Of a DNA stretch of 37,658 bases, positions 16,514 to 25,411 are shown in pieces. Numbering within the stretch: position 1 is the stretch's first letter; every line of letters begins with the position of its first letter. Made by a program: the position numbers and the translations under genes. This DNA comes from Parabacteroides faecalis (GTDB lineage Bacteria; Bacteroidota; Bacteroidia; Bacteroidales; Tannerellaceae). The stretch is from the NCBI RefSeq assembly GCF_022809355.1, contig NZ_JAKZMM010000039.1, forward strand, positions 1-37,658, read 5' to 3'. The notes under the pieces are model-generated. The model was not told where the DNA came from and did not search any database. It saw nothing but the letters and a program-made list of their open reading frames with translations.

Positions 16514-17104
16514 ATGGCACAGAAAATTCTTTTCCTTCATGGTTTCTTTGCATCAGGTACATGTATCCCAGTTCTTGCCTTGAAAGAATATTTCAGCGGT
16601 AAGGCAACAGTCTTGAGTCCAGACTTACCCCTGCATCCACAGGAAGCTATCGACTTTATCCAAAGATTGTGCAACCAAGAAAAACCTGATATATTGGTAG
16701 GAAACAGTAATGGCTCGTTTTTGGCACAGATAGTAGCATCTAAAAACAATATCCCTGCTTTACTCGGAAATCCCCATTTCGAAATGACAAGCTTCCTGAT
16801 GGAACGTATTGGTTCGCATGAATACAAATCTCCACGAGCTAACGGAAACCAGCAGCTTGTCATTAACCAAACATTGATTGATGAATTTGCAGAACTTCAA
16901 CAGCATCAATGGGACAATTGTCAGGTAGCTAACCAAGAAAATATATGGGGGATATTTGGTGAGAATGACCATCTGGCACACTTTGAGCCTTTATTTTTAA
17001 TGCATTATAAATATTCATACCACTTTCCTGGCGGTCATACTCCAACAGCTGAAGAAGTACAAAAGTATTATGCGCCATTAGCGGAACGATTATTGGAATT
17101 ATAG
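16514..17104 (+). CDS. YqiA-like alpha/beta-hydrolase (esterase)
   Basis: The ATG at 16514 gives 196 residues; an earlier TTG would overlap the preceding gene. The N-terminal ILFLHGFFASGT is the oxyanion region. The nucleophile elbow is GNSNG (S65), with D152 in GENDH and H175 in GGHTP, a complete catalytic triad. The small cap and the LSPDLPLHP loop resemble YqiA/UPF0227 esterases, which hydrolyse short acyl esters. It acts in the cytoplasm, as no signal peptide is present. A perfect 18-bp inverted repeat directly after the stop closes the operon. Confidence 0.8.
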   Translation: MAQKILFLHGFFASGTCIPVLALKEYFSGKATVLSPDLPLHPQEAIDFIQRLCNQEKPDILVGNSNGSFLAQIVASKNNIPALLGNPHFEMTSFLMERIGSHEYKSPRANGNQQLVINQTLIDEFAELQQHQWDNCQVANQENIWGIFGENDHLAHFEPLFLMHYKYSYHFPGGHTPTAEEVQKYYAPLAERLLEL

Positions 17105-17105
17105 C

Positions 17106-17163
17106 ATAACTTATCATATAATATAGAAAGAATACCACTTTTGTTTATTATATGATAAGTTAT
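17106..17163. terminator. Long AT-rich inverted repeat, probable terminator
   Basis: ATAACTTATCATATAATA (17106-17123) has its perfect reverse complement at 17146-17163 with a 22-nt loop. It starts 2 nt after the yqiA-like stop codon. No long U-run follows, so termination is inferred from place and stability. Confidence 0.6.
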
Positions 17164-17326
17164 AAATTCATGTCTTACATTCAATCCCATAAATTAATCC
17201 GCCCCTATTCCATCTGAACACTTCTTACTTTCCAATAATAATCAAACTATTTATGACAATTAGTGACGTTTGATGAAGTCTGATGTCACTCTTGTCATTT
17301 TCTGATAATACATAATCAGTAAACAT

Positions 17327-17334
17327 TACCTTTG
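17327..17334 (+). promoter_or_regulatory. -7 box of the membrane protein gene
   Basis: TACCTTTG matches TAnnTTTG exactly and lies 27 nt before the ATG at 17361. Confidence 0.5.
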
Positions 17335-17360
17335 CTTACGAACAGTTAAACATATGGCTT

Positions 17361-18044
17361 ATGTATTTGAAGAAATTTGAATATTTTATTTTAGATTCCA
17401 GTGTAGCTGGAACATTACTTCTTATAGCACTTGCTATACGCATTGAAGCAGTCAATGCAGGCTTTGATCAATTCAGCTCAAATATTATTTTTATATCGGT
17501 CTTTATAATATCTACAGGATTATATATATCAATGCAAATTGCATTATACGAGATAATTATATATTTATGTCATCATAGCAAATCTTTGTCTATCCATGAA
17601 CATCTTAATGATTCTGTGATTGAACCAGAACAAGCATTTATGGAATATGAAAAACTCCGTTCGAATACTATTATAGAACAGAAACGTACGAACGATAAAA
17701 AGCTAGAGTTAGTACATATATACATCCATCAAACGATGGCTGCTTATACAAGCCAAGAAAATCTGCAGCGCCTCTGTGCTTATATTTCAGATTTCTTTCA
17801 GGATAAAACTGCTATAGATATTATTCCTATAAAAGTAGATTCAAAATTGAAAGCTATAGATGTTATGCATTTGGGTTGGAACATAGGTAAAGCATTAGGT
17901 AAACGACGTTCATATACAGCAGAATTCATTAAAAAAGTATTTGCTGATACCATGAAAGAAAATGAAATCAACACGATAATCAAAAAGATGTCTCACTCAG
18001 AAACAGAATGCCTGATTAAATTAAATCCAGATATAATTCAATAA
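17361..18044 (+). CDS. Membrane protein of unknown function
   Basis: I do not recognise this 227-residue protein. It has two predicted TM segments (about 13-30 and 41-70) at the N-terminus, then a soluble helical region with a possible coiled coil (about 90-120, EYEKLRSNTIIEQKRTNDKK). The last third has KAIDVMHLGWNIGKALGKRRSYTAEFIKKVFAD. Topology suggests an inner-membrane anchor with a cytoplasmic domain. It is followed 66 nt later by an excisionase-type HTH gene, which suggests both belong to the remains of a mobilizable or integrative element. It is not similar to the conjugation proteins I can recall. Confidence 0.6.
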   Translation: MYLKKFEYFILDSSVAGTLLLIALAIRIEAVNAGFDQFSSNIIFISVFIISTGLYISMQIALYEIIIYLCHHSKSLSIHEHLNDSVIEPEQAFMEYEKLRSNTIIEQKRTNDKKLELVHIYIHQTMAAYTSQENLQRLCAYISDFFQDKTAIDIIPIKVDSKLKAIDVMHLGWNIGKALGKRRSYTAEFIKKVFADTMKENEINTIIKKMSHSETECLIKLNPDIIQ

Positions 18045-18110
18045 ATCAGACTTTATATTCATAAATATTGCATCAACAAATATTAATCCTCAAAAGCAAA
18101 AACAGATACT

Positions 18111-18485
18111 ATGACAAAAGAACCTATCACATTCGACAAGCTTCCGCAGGCTGTAAGCTATTTAACAGAACAAGTAGAGAAAATTTATCAATTAGTTGAA
18201 ACCTTACAAACACAGAAACCGGATAATCAGCATCAACTAATTGACATAGATAAGGCTAGCATACTTATCCAAAAATCAAAACCGACAATCTATAGACTTG
18301 CTCGTACAGGTCTCATCCCAGCCTATAAACGTGGTAAAAAATTATATTTCTATGAGGACGAGCTTCTTAAATGGATAGAGGCTGGCAAAAAACAAAGCCA
18401 ACCTCTATCCTATCAGGAACAATCTGTTCAAATACTTAAGGGGATGAAACGCAAACCTAGAAATGGAGTTAATATTGGTCTCTGA
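18111..18485 (+). CDS. Excisionase-type HTH protein
   Basis: The 124-residue protein starts with a short coiled coil (about 8-38) and has a MerR-like HTH, LIDIDKASILIQKSKPTIYRLARTGLIPAYKRGKKLYFYEDELLKWIEAG (about 43-92). A basic C-terminus (KGMKRKPRNG) follows. Proteins like this occur next to the integrase or primase in NBU-type mobilizable elements of Bacteroides and often act in excision or replication control. Here no partner relaxase or intact integrase is near, so the element it belonged to is probably broken, in part by the IS66 copy that follows. Confidence 0.75.
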   Translation: MTKEPITFDKLPQAVSYLTEQVEKIYQLVETLQTQKPDNQHQLIDIDKASILIQKSKPTIYRLARTGLIPAYKRGKKLYFYEDELLKWIEAGKKQSQPLSYQEQSVQILKGMKRKPRNGVNIGL

Positions 18486-18756
18486 TAATAGTAAATTACG
18501 AATGAATACCATAGATTGACAAACAAACTCTTTTAATCAGAACCGATATTTAGTGTGCGATAAAATCTAATATCAAGCAGAAATTATAGAAGCACCTCTA
18601 TCAAATAACTTATATAGTAACTTTAATATAAGACATAATCTAACCATAACGGCATTAAATCAATACTAACAATCACTACTGTTCTATAAATGTTAGCAAA
18701 TAGATCTTTGAAATTGCTAAAATACAAGTTTTTAAGTAATGTTTTAGAATGGTAAT
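18486..18756. other. Intergenic region up to the IS66 left end
   Basis: AT-rich sequence with no supported gene. A minus-strand frame at 18623-18820 crosses the IS end and has no recognisable content. Confidence 0.45.
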
Positions 18757-18776
18757 CATCCGATAAAATACACATT
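18757..18776. repeat. IS66 left terminal inverted repeat
   Basis: CATCCGATAAAATACACATT, the partner of 21040-21059 with one mismatch. Confidence 0.8.
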
Positions 18777-18818
18777 ATTAAAGCCCTCCACTCTTCCGTT
18801 ACTTTGCCAATAAAAAAC

Positions 18819-19157
18819 ATGAAACGAATAATGAGTAAAGAAGAGTTCCTGTCCGTTTATGAAAGACAACAGGCCAGTGGCCTAACCATAAAAGATTTCT
18901 GTGAGAATGAGGCCTATTCATCCTCCTGTTTCCATTATTGGAAGAAGAAATTCAGCCTGAGCCATACGGACAAGCTTCCTGATGATACATTCATTCCATT
19001 GGATCTGCGTCGCAGTGGCAATCTCCCGTCAGGTGCGGGTGGCGACGTAACGATAGAGCTTCCTTCCGGAATCAGAATCCACCTTGACAGCCATGGAAAC
19101 CCTGAACTGACATTTGGATTGATACACAAATTATGCAGCCATATTCTGTCTGAATGA
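18819..19157 (+). CDS. tnpA: IS66 accessory protein TnpA
   Basis: The ATG at 18819 gives 112 residues; the upstream TTG is less likely. The N-terminal MSKEEFLSVYERQQASGLTIKDFCENEAYSSSCFHYWKKKF is the HTH typical of IS66 TnpA proteins, which help the transposase. The C-terminus ends in a basic-poor, hydrophobic stretch. It lies 4 nt before tnpB. It seems intact although the element's transposase is broken. Confidence 0.85.
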   Translation: MKRIMSKEEFLSVYERQQASGLTIKDFCENEAYSSSCFHYWKKKFSLSHTDKLPDDTFIPLDLRRSGNLPSGAGGDVTIELPSGIRIHLDSHGNPELTFGLIHKLCSHILSE

Positions 19158-19161
19158 TACC

Positions 19162-19509
19162 ATGCGCTATTTCCTGTGTCCCGGAAAGACGGACATGCGC
19201 AAGGGAATCAATTCTCTGTGCGGAGTGGTTCACGACCGGATGGGACATGACGTTCGTCTGAGCGATGTCTTCATCTTCATAAACAGAAGCAGGAGCACCA
19301 TGAAGCTCCTCCATGCTGAAGACGGCGGCATGGTATTGTATGTGAAACGTCTGGAAGAGGGCACGTTCCGGCTGCCGGCCTATGACAGCCGGAGCAGGTC
19401 TTATCCGATGGAATGGCGCGACTTGGTCATGATGGTGGAAGGAATCAGTGACAATCCGAACGAGAGGCTGAAAAGGTTAAAAGCCAGTAGAATGGATGGC
19501 TTCTATTGA
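19162..19509 (+). CDS. tnpB: IS66 accessory protein TnpB (Orf2)
   Basis: The 115-residue protein begins MRYFLCPGKTDMRKGINSLCGVV and contains FIFINRSRSTMKLLHAEDGGMVLYVKRLEEGTF. This is the IS66 Orf2/TnpB pattern (normally GxTDMRKGxxxL and NRxRxxxKxLxxDxxGFxLxxKRLExGxF). The core is complete. It is required for IS66 transposition together with TnpA and TnpC. The gene follows tnpA closely and precedes tnpC by 74 nt. It is not the unrelated TnpB of IS200/IS605. Confidence 0.88.
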   Translation: MRYFLCPGKTDMRKGINSLCGVVHDRMGHDVRLSDVFIFINRSRSTMKLLHAEDGGMVLYVKRLEEGTFRLPAYDSRSRSYPMEWRDLVMMVEGISDNPNERLKRLKASRMDGFY

Positions 19510-19583
19510 AAGTTTTTTTATGTATCCGATTGCGTATCTACCGAAAAATCAGTATTTTACATCATATAAAGAGATAGAAACGG

Positions 19584-20969
19584 ATGATTCAGCAGGATAC
19601 AATGGAACAGATAATCAGGAGTCAGCAGGAGCAGATAGCCGATCTCCTGAAAACTAACCGTTCCCTTGTCGAATCCAACGGGAAACTGCTGGAACAGACG
19701 GATGCGCTGCAACGGAAGATACAGAAACTGCTTTCACAGATAGCATGGCTGAACCGTCAGCTTTTCGGGCGGAGAAGTGATAAGCTGGCAGCCCTGGATT
19801 CCAACCAGCTCTCCCTGTTCGATCCCGTTCCTGCAACCGGACAGAATGAAAACATCCGGGAAGAGGACAGTAGCGCAGCGGTTCCTTCAAAAGTAAAGCC
19901 CGATGGAAAGAAGAAGGAATCCCGGCGTAACCGCGAACTCCTGGAGGGACTGCCGGTAGTTGAAGTGGTGATTGAACCTGACCGGATGGATTGGGACCGT
20001 TACAGACGGATTGGCGAGGAACATACCCGTATGCTGGAATTTGAACCGGGCAAGTTGTATGTAAAGGAGACTGTCCGTCCCAAATATGGGCTGAAAGACA
20101 ACCTGAGTCTTCCCGGGGAAGGTGAATGCGGCGTAATCATTGCTCCGCTTCCACCTTCTCCTGTTTACAAATGTCTGGTCGGTTTCCACCATGCTGGCCG
20201 AAATGCTCCTGCTGAAATACGAATATCACGTTCCATTCTACAGGCAGGTCAAGGAGTTCCGCCATCTGGGTGTCCGTCTTTCCGAAAGCATACTGATCGG
20301 CTGGTTCAAGCCTGTGTATGAACTGCTGAGACCACTTTATGACGAGCTGGTCCGGCAGATTATCGGCTACTGGTATGTTCAGGCGGGCGGGACCACTGTA
20401 AGAGTTATCAGCAAGGGAAAGGCCGACAAAGAGTATCTATGGATGCTCAAGGCGGTCATGGAAAAGCTGGTCATTTTCCATGACGATAACGGCTCCCGGG
20501 AATATACGCTGGAAAAACAGCGTAAACTGTGGAACCGTCAGTCCCCACACCCCTGCAGGATTTCTTTGAAAAGTGGATGAAAAGCACATATAATCAAAGT
20601 TCCGCCCAAAAGCCGGAAGGGACAAGCTATCTCCTATGTATATCCGTTATGGTCAAGAATGAAGACCTGTCTCAAAGTCAGCAATATAAAGATAGACAAT
20701 AATCTGTCTGAAAACGCGATACTCTTCTGACGCTCTCAAGAAAGAACTTTCTCTTCTGTGAAAATCATGAAGCCGCGGAAAATACAGCGCTCATCTGTTC
20801 ATTGCTTGCCACCTGCAAGGCACAGGAAGTCAATCCAAGAGAATGGCTGAATTATGCCATTGCTAGGCTTCCCTATTATCAAGGAAAAGACTCCGGCAGA
20901 GATATCCGAGAACTACTTCCGGATGTCTGGAAGTTGAAGAAGTCCAACGAAAATTCAATTGAAATCTAA
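19584..20969 (+). pseudogene. tnpC: Broken IS66 transposase (tnpC)
   Basis: The first part (19584 to about 20165) has the coiled coil and the FGRRSDKL motif, a zinc-finger-poor linker and APLPPSPVYK. A frameshift near 20170-20185 moves into LAEMLLLKYEYHVPFYRQVKEFRHLGVRLSES. The normally conserved QADET of the first catalytic position reads QAGGT, so the first Asp is gone. The frame then stops at 20580 after a large internal deletion. The C-terminal part returns in pieces with two stops (RKNFLFCENHEAAENTAL, then NPREWLNYAIARLPYYQGKD, ending at 20969). The gene is beyond repair by a single frameshift. Confidence 0.88.
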
Positions 20970-21039
20970 TATAATAGCAAACTCTTCCTGTCAACTTTAT
21001 ATTCGTTAATAAGAAGAGTTTGTTGTTCTATGAATCTAC

Positions 21040-21059
21040 AATGTGTACTTTATCGGATG
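21040..21059. repeat. IS66 right terminal inverted repeat
   Basis: AATGTGTACTTTATCGGATG, inverted relative to the left end with one mismatch. Confidence 0.8.
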
Positions 21060-21182
21060 CTTTTACTAACAACAGATACGAATTTAAGTTATAAAAGAAA
21101 ATATTTTTGTATTTTAAATAGTGATTTCTTCTGTTTTTGTCGTCAAACTTTATTATAGGTGAAAAGACCTAAAGTGACATAA

Positions 21183-21222
21183 ACCAACTAATTCACAAAA
21201 CTCCGTTCATGAATTAATTGGT
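21183..21222 (-). terminator. Hairpin downstream of the HEPN-type gene
   Basis: ACCAACTAATTCA (21183-21195) pairs with TGAATTAATTGGT (21210-21222), one mismatch. On the minus strand it lies about 110 nt past the stop of the HEPN-type gene, so it may end that operon. The rest of 21060-21329 is AT-rich and holds no gene. Confidence 0.45.
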
Positions 21223-21329
21223 TCATTTTATACAATTTAGGGTTACTAAACTAGGCGAATTTATACTAGCATGAAAACATTAAGGAATTTATCTTATATT
21301 CAGTTATAATTCTTTTCTATAAATTCTAA

Positions 21330-22580
21330 TCAATACAAAAGCATTGACTCACTTTGAAATTCTAAATCCTTTTTTCCACTATTATTAATTGTTTCTACAA
21401 TACTATTTTGTATTACTTTTATAAGTACTCTCATTACAGGTATTAAATCTTTGTATTCCGAAATATTATTAGGTGTGAAATGTATTTCGCTTTCTTTACT
21501 ATGAACGATACAACATCGTATCTTATATATTAATTCAGCCACATTACTTGGATTAGAAATATTCTGATTTGTTAGGCCAAGTATGGATTTTATTTGCCTA
21601 GTTAAGGTTTGATTAAGATATTTACTTAGTTTTATATTATTAGTTTGAATGGGTTCTACAAGATTCTTAACTTCAGTGTTGTGAATACTATTAAATACTT
21701 TCGCAAATAAATCTTGTAATGACTTCAATTCTCCTTTAGATATAGTATCTACAGTATGCCTAACATTAGATATAAAAGAGTTTCTTGTAGCTTGTCCTTT
21801 TGTCAAAGGAATCAATTTTAATCTAAATGTAAAGAATTCAAGTACTTGATACATTTTTAAAAATCGAGTAAGTAAGTCGTTTGCATTTCGCATATCTGCA
21901 ATTATATTGAAAGAGTCATGATATTGCTCATATGAATTATTCCAATCCGGAGAAAGTCCTGTGCATAAAGCAGAATCGATATATTTTAATTCTTCAGGAA
22001 TAAGTATATCGTTATTTATAACTTTTTCAAAATATGCTTCAGAATAAATTCTCCAACTATCAGTAGCTGTAATAACAGCTGTTTTTAATATAAAGAAATG
22101 ATCATCATCTAAATTCTTTAGAGAAGAAAAAAAATTATTTTTTGATAGTCTTGCATCCAATATATTTTTCCAAAGTTTTTCTATTGCTTCCCATAATATA
22201 GCATCAGTAAATTTTTTACTATTGTCATAGTACAAACATTTAGATGTAACAATTATGCAATCAATATTATAATGATAAAATTTATGCAAATGAACTTTTC
22301 TTGAAGCTTCAACCATTTCAAAAGAAGCAAAATCAAATGGATTGTCTATTTCTTCTTCTAAGTCAATATTAGGATCATTACTACAATCTTTTATCTTTTC
22401 AACGAAATTCTTAAGATAACTTTTATCACCGTTCAACGATGGTAATAATGAAGAAAAAGCGTCTGTAAATTTATAAATAGAAAGACTTTCAAGTATTTCT
22501 GTTAAAGTATCTCTATCTGCAATATGTACCTCAGTTAATACGGTATTATATATTTCTACATATAAATCTTTACGTTTCAT
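21330..22580 (-). CDS. HEPN-motif protein, candidate defence effector
   Basis: I do not recognise this 416-residue protein as a named family. Near its C-terminus it has YKIRCCIVHSKESEIHF, an R-x4-H box (R355, H360) in a predicted helix preceded by LLTRFLKMYQVLEFF (about 237-251). Such a box is the catalytic signature of HEPN ribonucleases found in many abortive-infection, toxin and CRISPR effectors. The N-terminal 200 residues are mostly helical and unassigned. The gene's start overlaps the end of the DGQHR-like gene by 4 nt, so the two are translated together. I infer an RNA-cutting effector. A structural HEPN without activity is the alternative, since Cys follows the Arg instead of the usual Asn. 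Confidence 0.65.
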   Translation of the reverse strand: MKRKDLYVEIYNTVLTEVHIADRDTLTEILESLSIYKFTDAFSSLLPSLNGDKSYLKNFVEKIKDCSNDPNIDLEEEIDNPFDFASFEMVEASRKVHLHKFYHYNIDCIIVTSKCLYYDNSKKFTDAILWEAIEKLWKNILDARLSKNNFFSSLKNLDDDHFFILKTAVITATDSWRIYSEAYFEKVINNDILIPEELKYIDSALCTGLSPDWNNSYEQYHDSFNIIADMRNANDLLTRFLKMYQVLEFFTFRLKLIPLTKGQATRNSFISNVRHTVDTISKGELKSLQDLFAKVFNSIHNTEVKNLVEPIQTNNIKLSKYLNQTLTRQIKSILGLTNQNISNPSNVAELIYKIRCCIVHSKESEIHFTPNNISEYKDLIPVMRVLIKVIQNSIVETINNSGKKDLEFQSESMLLY

Positions 22581-23809
22581 AATTCACTATCTTTATTTAT
22601 CAAACATTCGTACCAAGACACAGGATGAGATTGCAAAGCATTTAATGTAAATTTATAGATAGCTTTTCTAACAGCATATCCAACATTAGTTTTAATACTT
22701 GATAATCTGTTATACGCTTCTTCAAATTGATCTACATTAAAATGCATTTTTTTTACTTTATTGTTTAATATATAATCTAACTTATCCCATTCTAATTCAT
22801 TGCCATTTTCATACATATATTGACCCAAAGCCGCATAAATCCCACTTAAAGTTGTATCTTTGCCATACCAAGCTAGATGTTTTGTATCCTGGTTACATAA
22901 AATAGAATCAGCTATATACATGTATTTTAAGAAAGAATTGAGATTATCAGGATTAAAGAAATTTTGTATATCATCATCATTGTCATCATCAACCCTTACC
23001 TCATTAGCTGTTTGTACTCTTAAAGGCTTTCTTTTAATAAATGACTGATAAGCTATAATCACAGATGATAGTAAAAACTGCCCTAATTTATTTCTTCCTC
23101 TACGTATAGAAAAAAAATAAGGATCTCTTACACGAATTAATTGCATTCCTTCTGGAATTTGTATCTTTTCATTATTAAAAAAATGAAGATATAATAATTC
23201 ATATTGATGGGTAGATGTAACGGGTTTCTGACCTGCATTTAATTCCAACATTTTTCTTACTACCTGTTTATCATCCAAACCATACCAAATATAAAAAATA
23301 AGATTATAATTTTCCCATCCATCGATAAAGGATTGAATATTTGCTGCACAGATACCAATAGGTAAAAAGTCTTTTAAAAACTTAGCATTAATAAAATAAA
23401 AATCAATAATACGCGTTCCGATATCATCAGACTTTAATTCACTAACAAGTTCAGAGAAGGTTAAAATATTTTTACTCTTAACTATATTGTTTATATAGTT
23501 ATATACCCATAAACGAAATGTACGTTGAAGTCCATCAAGTATATCCGAATTTTCATCTTTAACTTTTAAAATTTGGTTATCAATAACAGGTTCACCAGAT
23601 ACAGTTAAAGATATAGGAGGGATAGGTTCTTTATTACTAATTGTCTGACGTAAAGTATCAAGATATGAATTTCTTACTATTCCGCGTTGTACCTCGAACT
23701 CATAAAAATCAGGCTTTAGAGAAGCTATATAATCCTTTAAATTGGCTTTACAGACATAACATTTTATATTTTGCTCAGCCTCACATTTGTATAAAATTTC
23801 GTAATCCAT
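22577..23809 (-). CDS. DGQHR/DndB-like protein, candidate defence component
   Basis: The 410-residue protein has features of the ParB/Srx-like DGQHR superfamily that includes DndB. There is EVQRGIVRNSYLDTLRQTI (about 39-57), PIPPISLTV, then ILDGLQRTFRLW (D92-R96), and later LELNAGQKPVTSTHQYELL, corresponding to the IN...KP box. The motif is DGLQR instead of DGQHR, with residue order closer to DUF262-type DGxQR. Such domains bind DNA or nucleotide and act as regulators or sensors. A DDDNDDD run lies near 287-293. It overlaps the HEPN-type gene downstream by 4 nt, and a TACTTTTG -7 box lies upstream. The pairing suggests sensor plus effector, which is inference. Confidence 0.65.
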   Translation of the reverse strand: MDYEILYKCEAEQNIKCYVCKANLKDYIASLKPDFYEFEVQRGIVRNSYLDTLRQTISNKEPIPPISLTVSGEPVIDNQILKVKDENSDILDGLQRTFRLWVYNYINNIVKSKNILTFSELVSELKSDDIGTRIIDFYFINAKFLKDFLPIGICAANIQSFIDGWENYNLIFYIWYGLDDKQVVRKMLELNAGQKPVTSTHQYELLYLHFFNNEKIQIPEGMQLIRVRDPYFFSIRRGRNKLGQFLLSSVIIAYQSFIKRKPLRVQTANEVRVDDDNDDDIQNFFNPDNLNSFLKYMYIADSILCNQDTKHLAWYGKDTTLSGIYAALGQYMYENGNELEWDKLDYILNNKVKKMHFNVDQFEEAYNRLSSIKTNVGYAVRKAIYKFTLNALQSHPVSWYECLINKDSEL

Positions 23810-23875
23810 ATGTTTTAAATTTGAATTGTTTTTATATTTTTATAACAAGTAATTTTCATAAACAATCAGTGTTAT

Positions 23876-23883
23876 CAAAAGTA
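23876..23883 (-). promoter_or_regulatory. -7 box ahead of the DGQHR-like gene
   Basis: The minus strand reads TACTTTTG, the same octamer as at the nitroreductase operon, 66 nt before the ATG. It could give the DGQHR/HEPN pair its own promoter in addition to read-through from the gene upstream. Confidence 0.45.
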
Positions 23884-23926
23884 ACAAATAATATCATGTA
23901 CTTTATACTACATAACATGCTGCAAA

Positions 23927-24850
23927 TTAACTTTTAAACAGAATTGTATCCAATGCAGTCTCCCAATTATCATATTCCAGCGGAACAAAATTTCTATAAA
24001 TGGGAGCAATACTTAAATCTCTACATATAACCTTTAAAGTTTTGTTCTTAAGAATATTGTTCAAAAATTCAAGCCTTTCTTTTGTTATTTTCCCCCAGCC
24101 TAATTGTGACATTAGTTTTTTTGTGATATACTTATGAATGTCAATAATAAAATCTGCAGAAGTATCAACTTCTATTCCTATTCGTTTAACTTTAAACACC
24201 AAGCACCAAGTTTGATTTACATTTTCTACATAGGTCCCATTGGAACCATGTAATCCATAACTGTTATCATAATGAACCTGCTGATCCTTTTTTATACCAG
24301 TTACTATCCTACATGGTGGAAACTCCTTGGATATTACTAATGAAATAGCTTCAGATTTCCAGTCTGTAAATTTGCTCTTTAAATTACCGTGCATATCCCA
24401 ACAAGTTGATTTTTTACACATTGAGGATAAGGCAGCTTTATTAGAATAAATTTGATGAATAACATGTTCTCCAGATGCACTAATACTATTACCTACTATA
24501 TTATATCTACCTTTAAAGTAAGATCCTAAAGCTAATATGGCATCTGGTACATATCTTTTTAATGGAACTATCTGAATCCAAGCAAGATGATTATTGTAAT
24601 CGTCAACACATTTTTGCATAAAACAAAAATAAAAATCCATAAAAAATTTATTATTTATAGATGACCTAAAAACTATTTTAGCTGTGAAATATTCGTCAAG
24701 AGGAATATTTATATTCAGGAAATAAGTATTTGAAGAAAAACTACATTTATAATCAACTTCTATACTATAATGAAAAGTTAAGGCTATATTATTAAGTCTA
24801 TCTAATTGTTCCTTAATTTTCAAAAACAACTCAAAATCCTTATTATCCAT
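23927..24850 (-). CDS. Unknown protein, first gene of the HEPN/DGQHR cluster
   Basis: This 307-residue protein is not recognised. It starts with a helical stretch (about 1-27) and then looks like alternating strands with many aromatic residues (about 28-100). Conserved-looking patches are KRYVPDAILALGSYFKGRYN, TCWDMHGNLKSKFTDWKSEA and QTWCLVFKVKRIGIEVD. No nuclease, TM or ATPase motif is seen. It lies 117 nt upstream of the DGQHR-like gene on the same strand, has similar AT content and a good promoter, and may be the third component of that system or an independent gene. Confidence 0.6.
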   Translation of the reverse strand: MDNKDFELFLKIKEQLDRLNNIALTFHYSIEVDYKCSFSSNTYFLNINIPLDEYFTAKIVFRSSINNKFFMDFYFCFMQKCVDDYNNHLAWIQIVPLKRYVPDAILALGSYFKGRYNIVGNSISASGEHVIHQIYSNKAALSSMCKKSTCWDMHGNLKSKFTDWKSEAISLVISKEFPPCRIVTGIKKDQQVHYDNSYGLHGSNGTYVENVNQTWCLVFKVKRIGIEVDTSADFIIDIHKYITKKLMSQLGWGKITKERLEFLNNILKNKTLKVICRDLSIAPIYRNFVPLEYDNWETALDTILFKS

Positions 24851-25411
24851 GAGAAAAATGAATTTAAAAAACGTACTATTCTTATTTCAATATTCATTTA
24901 ACTACAAATTTACTTTTTTTTAATCAAATAATCAAGAAATAGCATTTTAATATACTTATTCCAGCAAATATAGATTAGATAAAATACAATAAGACAAAAA
25001 ATCAAGAAAATCCATCACTTCTCAAACAATCATTATACTATATGATACAGAAACACTTTATACAGAACATAAGGATCTTATGTAAAAATTCTAAAAAAAA
25101 TAATTCAAATAAAATACATGTTGTATATTTATTTAAAAGTGATGATTACATTCAATAGTATATTAATAATGAAAACTTTATATTAAGATATTCACTACTA
25201 AAAGTTGTATATAAAATTTAAAAAATCAATCTTTATATATGTGTTTAATGTTAATTTTATATTTAACATTTAAGGATAAGTTTATAAAGCTAATATTTAT
25301 TATTCATATACAAAGATTATTTTGAACGTCTATATATTTATTTCGTTATGCAAAAAGTGTTATCATTATAAATTCAATAAACATGATACGTTTTTCTATT
25401 TAGAAATATTC
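24851..25411. other. Very AT-rich intergenic region
   Basis: About 560 bp without a supported gene. It holds the promoter of the gene at 23927-24850 near its left side. A short inverted repeat AATGTTAA (25247-25254) with TTAACATT (25263-25270) lies past the end of the CHAT cluster and may be its terminator. I see no tRNA or structured RNA. Confidence 0.5.
24905..24912 (-). promoter_or_regulatory. -7 box of the HEPN/DGQHR cluster
   Basis: The minus strand reads TAAATTTG, matching TAnnTTTG, about 55 nt before the ATG at 24850. A TTG lies 20 nt upstream at the right spacing for the -33 element. Confidence 0.55.

Larger units (their letters stand above)
18757..21059. mobile_element. Decayed IS66-family insertion sequence
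   Basis: The element carries tnpA, tnpB and a broken tnpC, the three-gene layout of IS66. Terminal inverted repeats of 20 bp (18757-18776 and 21040-21059) match at 19 positions. The true ends may reach a few bases further out to GTAA tips (about 18752 and 21066), as IS66 ends often begin GTAA. I could not find a clear 8-bp target duplication. With tnpC damaged, it should not move on its own. Confidence 0.85.

Noticed and set aside
18623-18820. 65-codon minus-strand frame
   Set aside because: It crosses the IS66 left end and lacks any recognised sequence.
18744-21070. 8-bp target duplication around the IS66 copy
   Set aside because: The flanking octamers at the likely GTAA ends do not match, so none is claimed.
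24851-25411. CRISPR array or tRNA in the AT-rich gap
   Set aside because: No regularly spaced repeats and no cloverleaf-like pattern were found.
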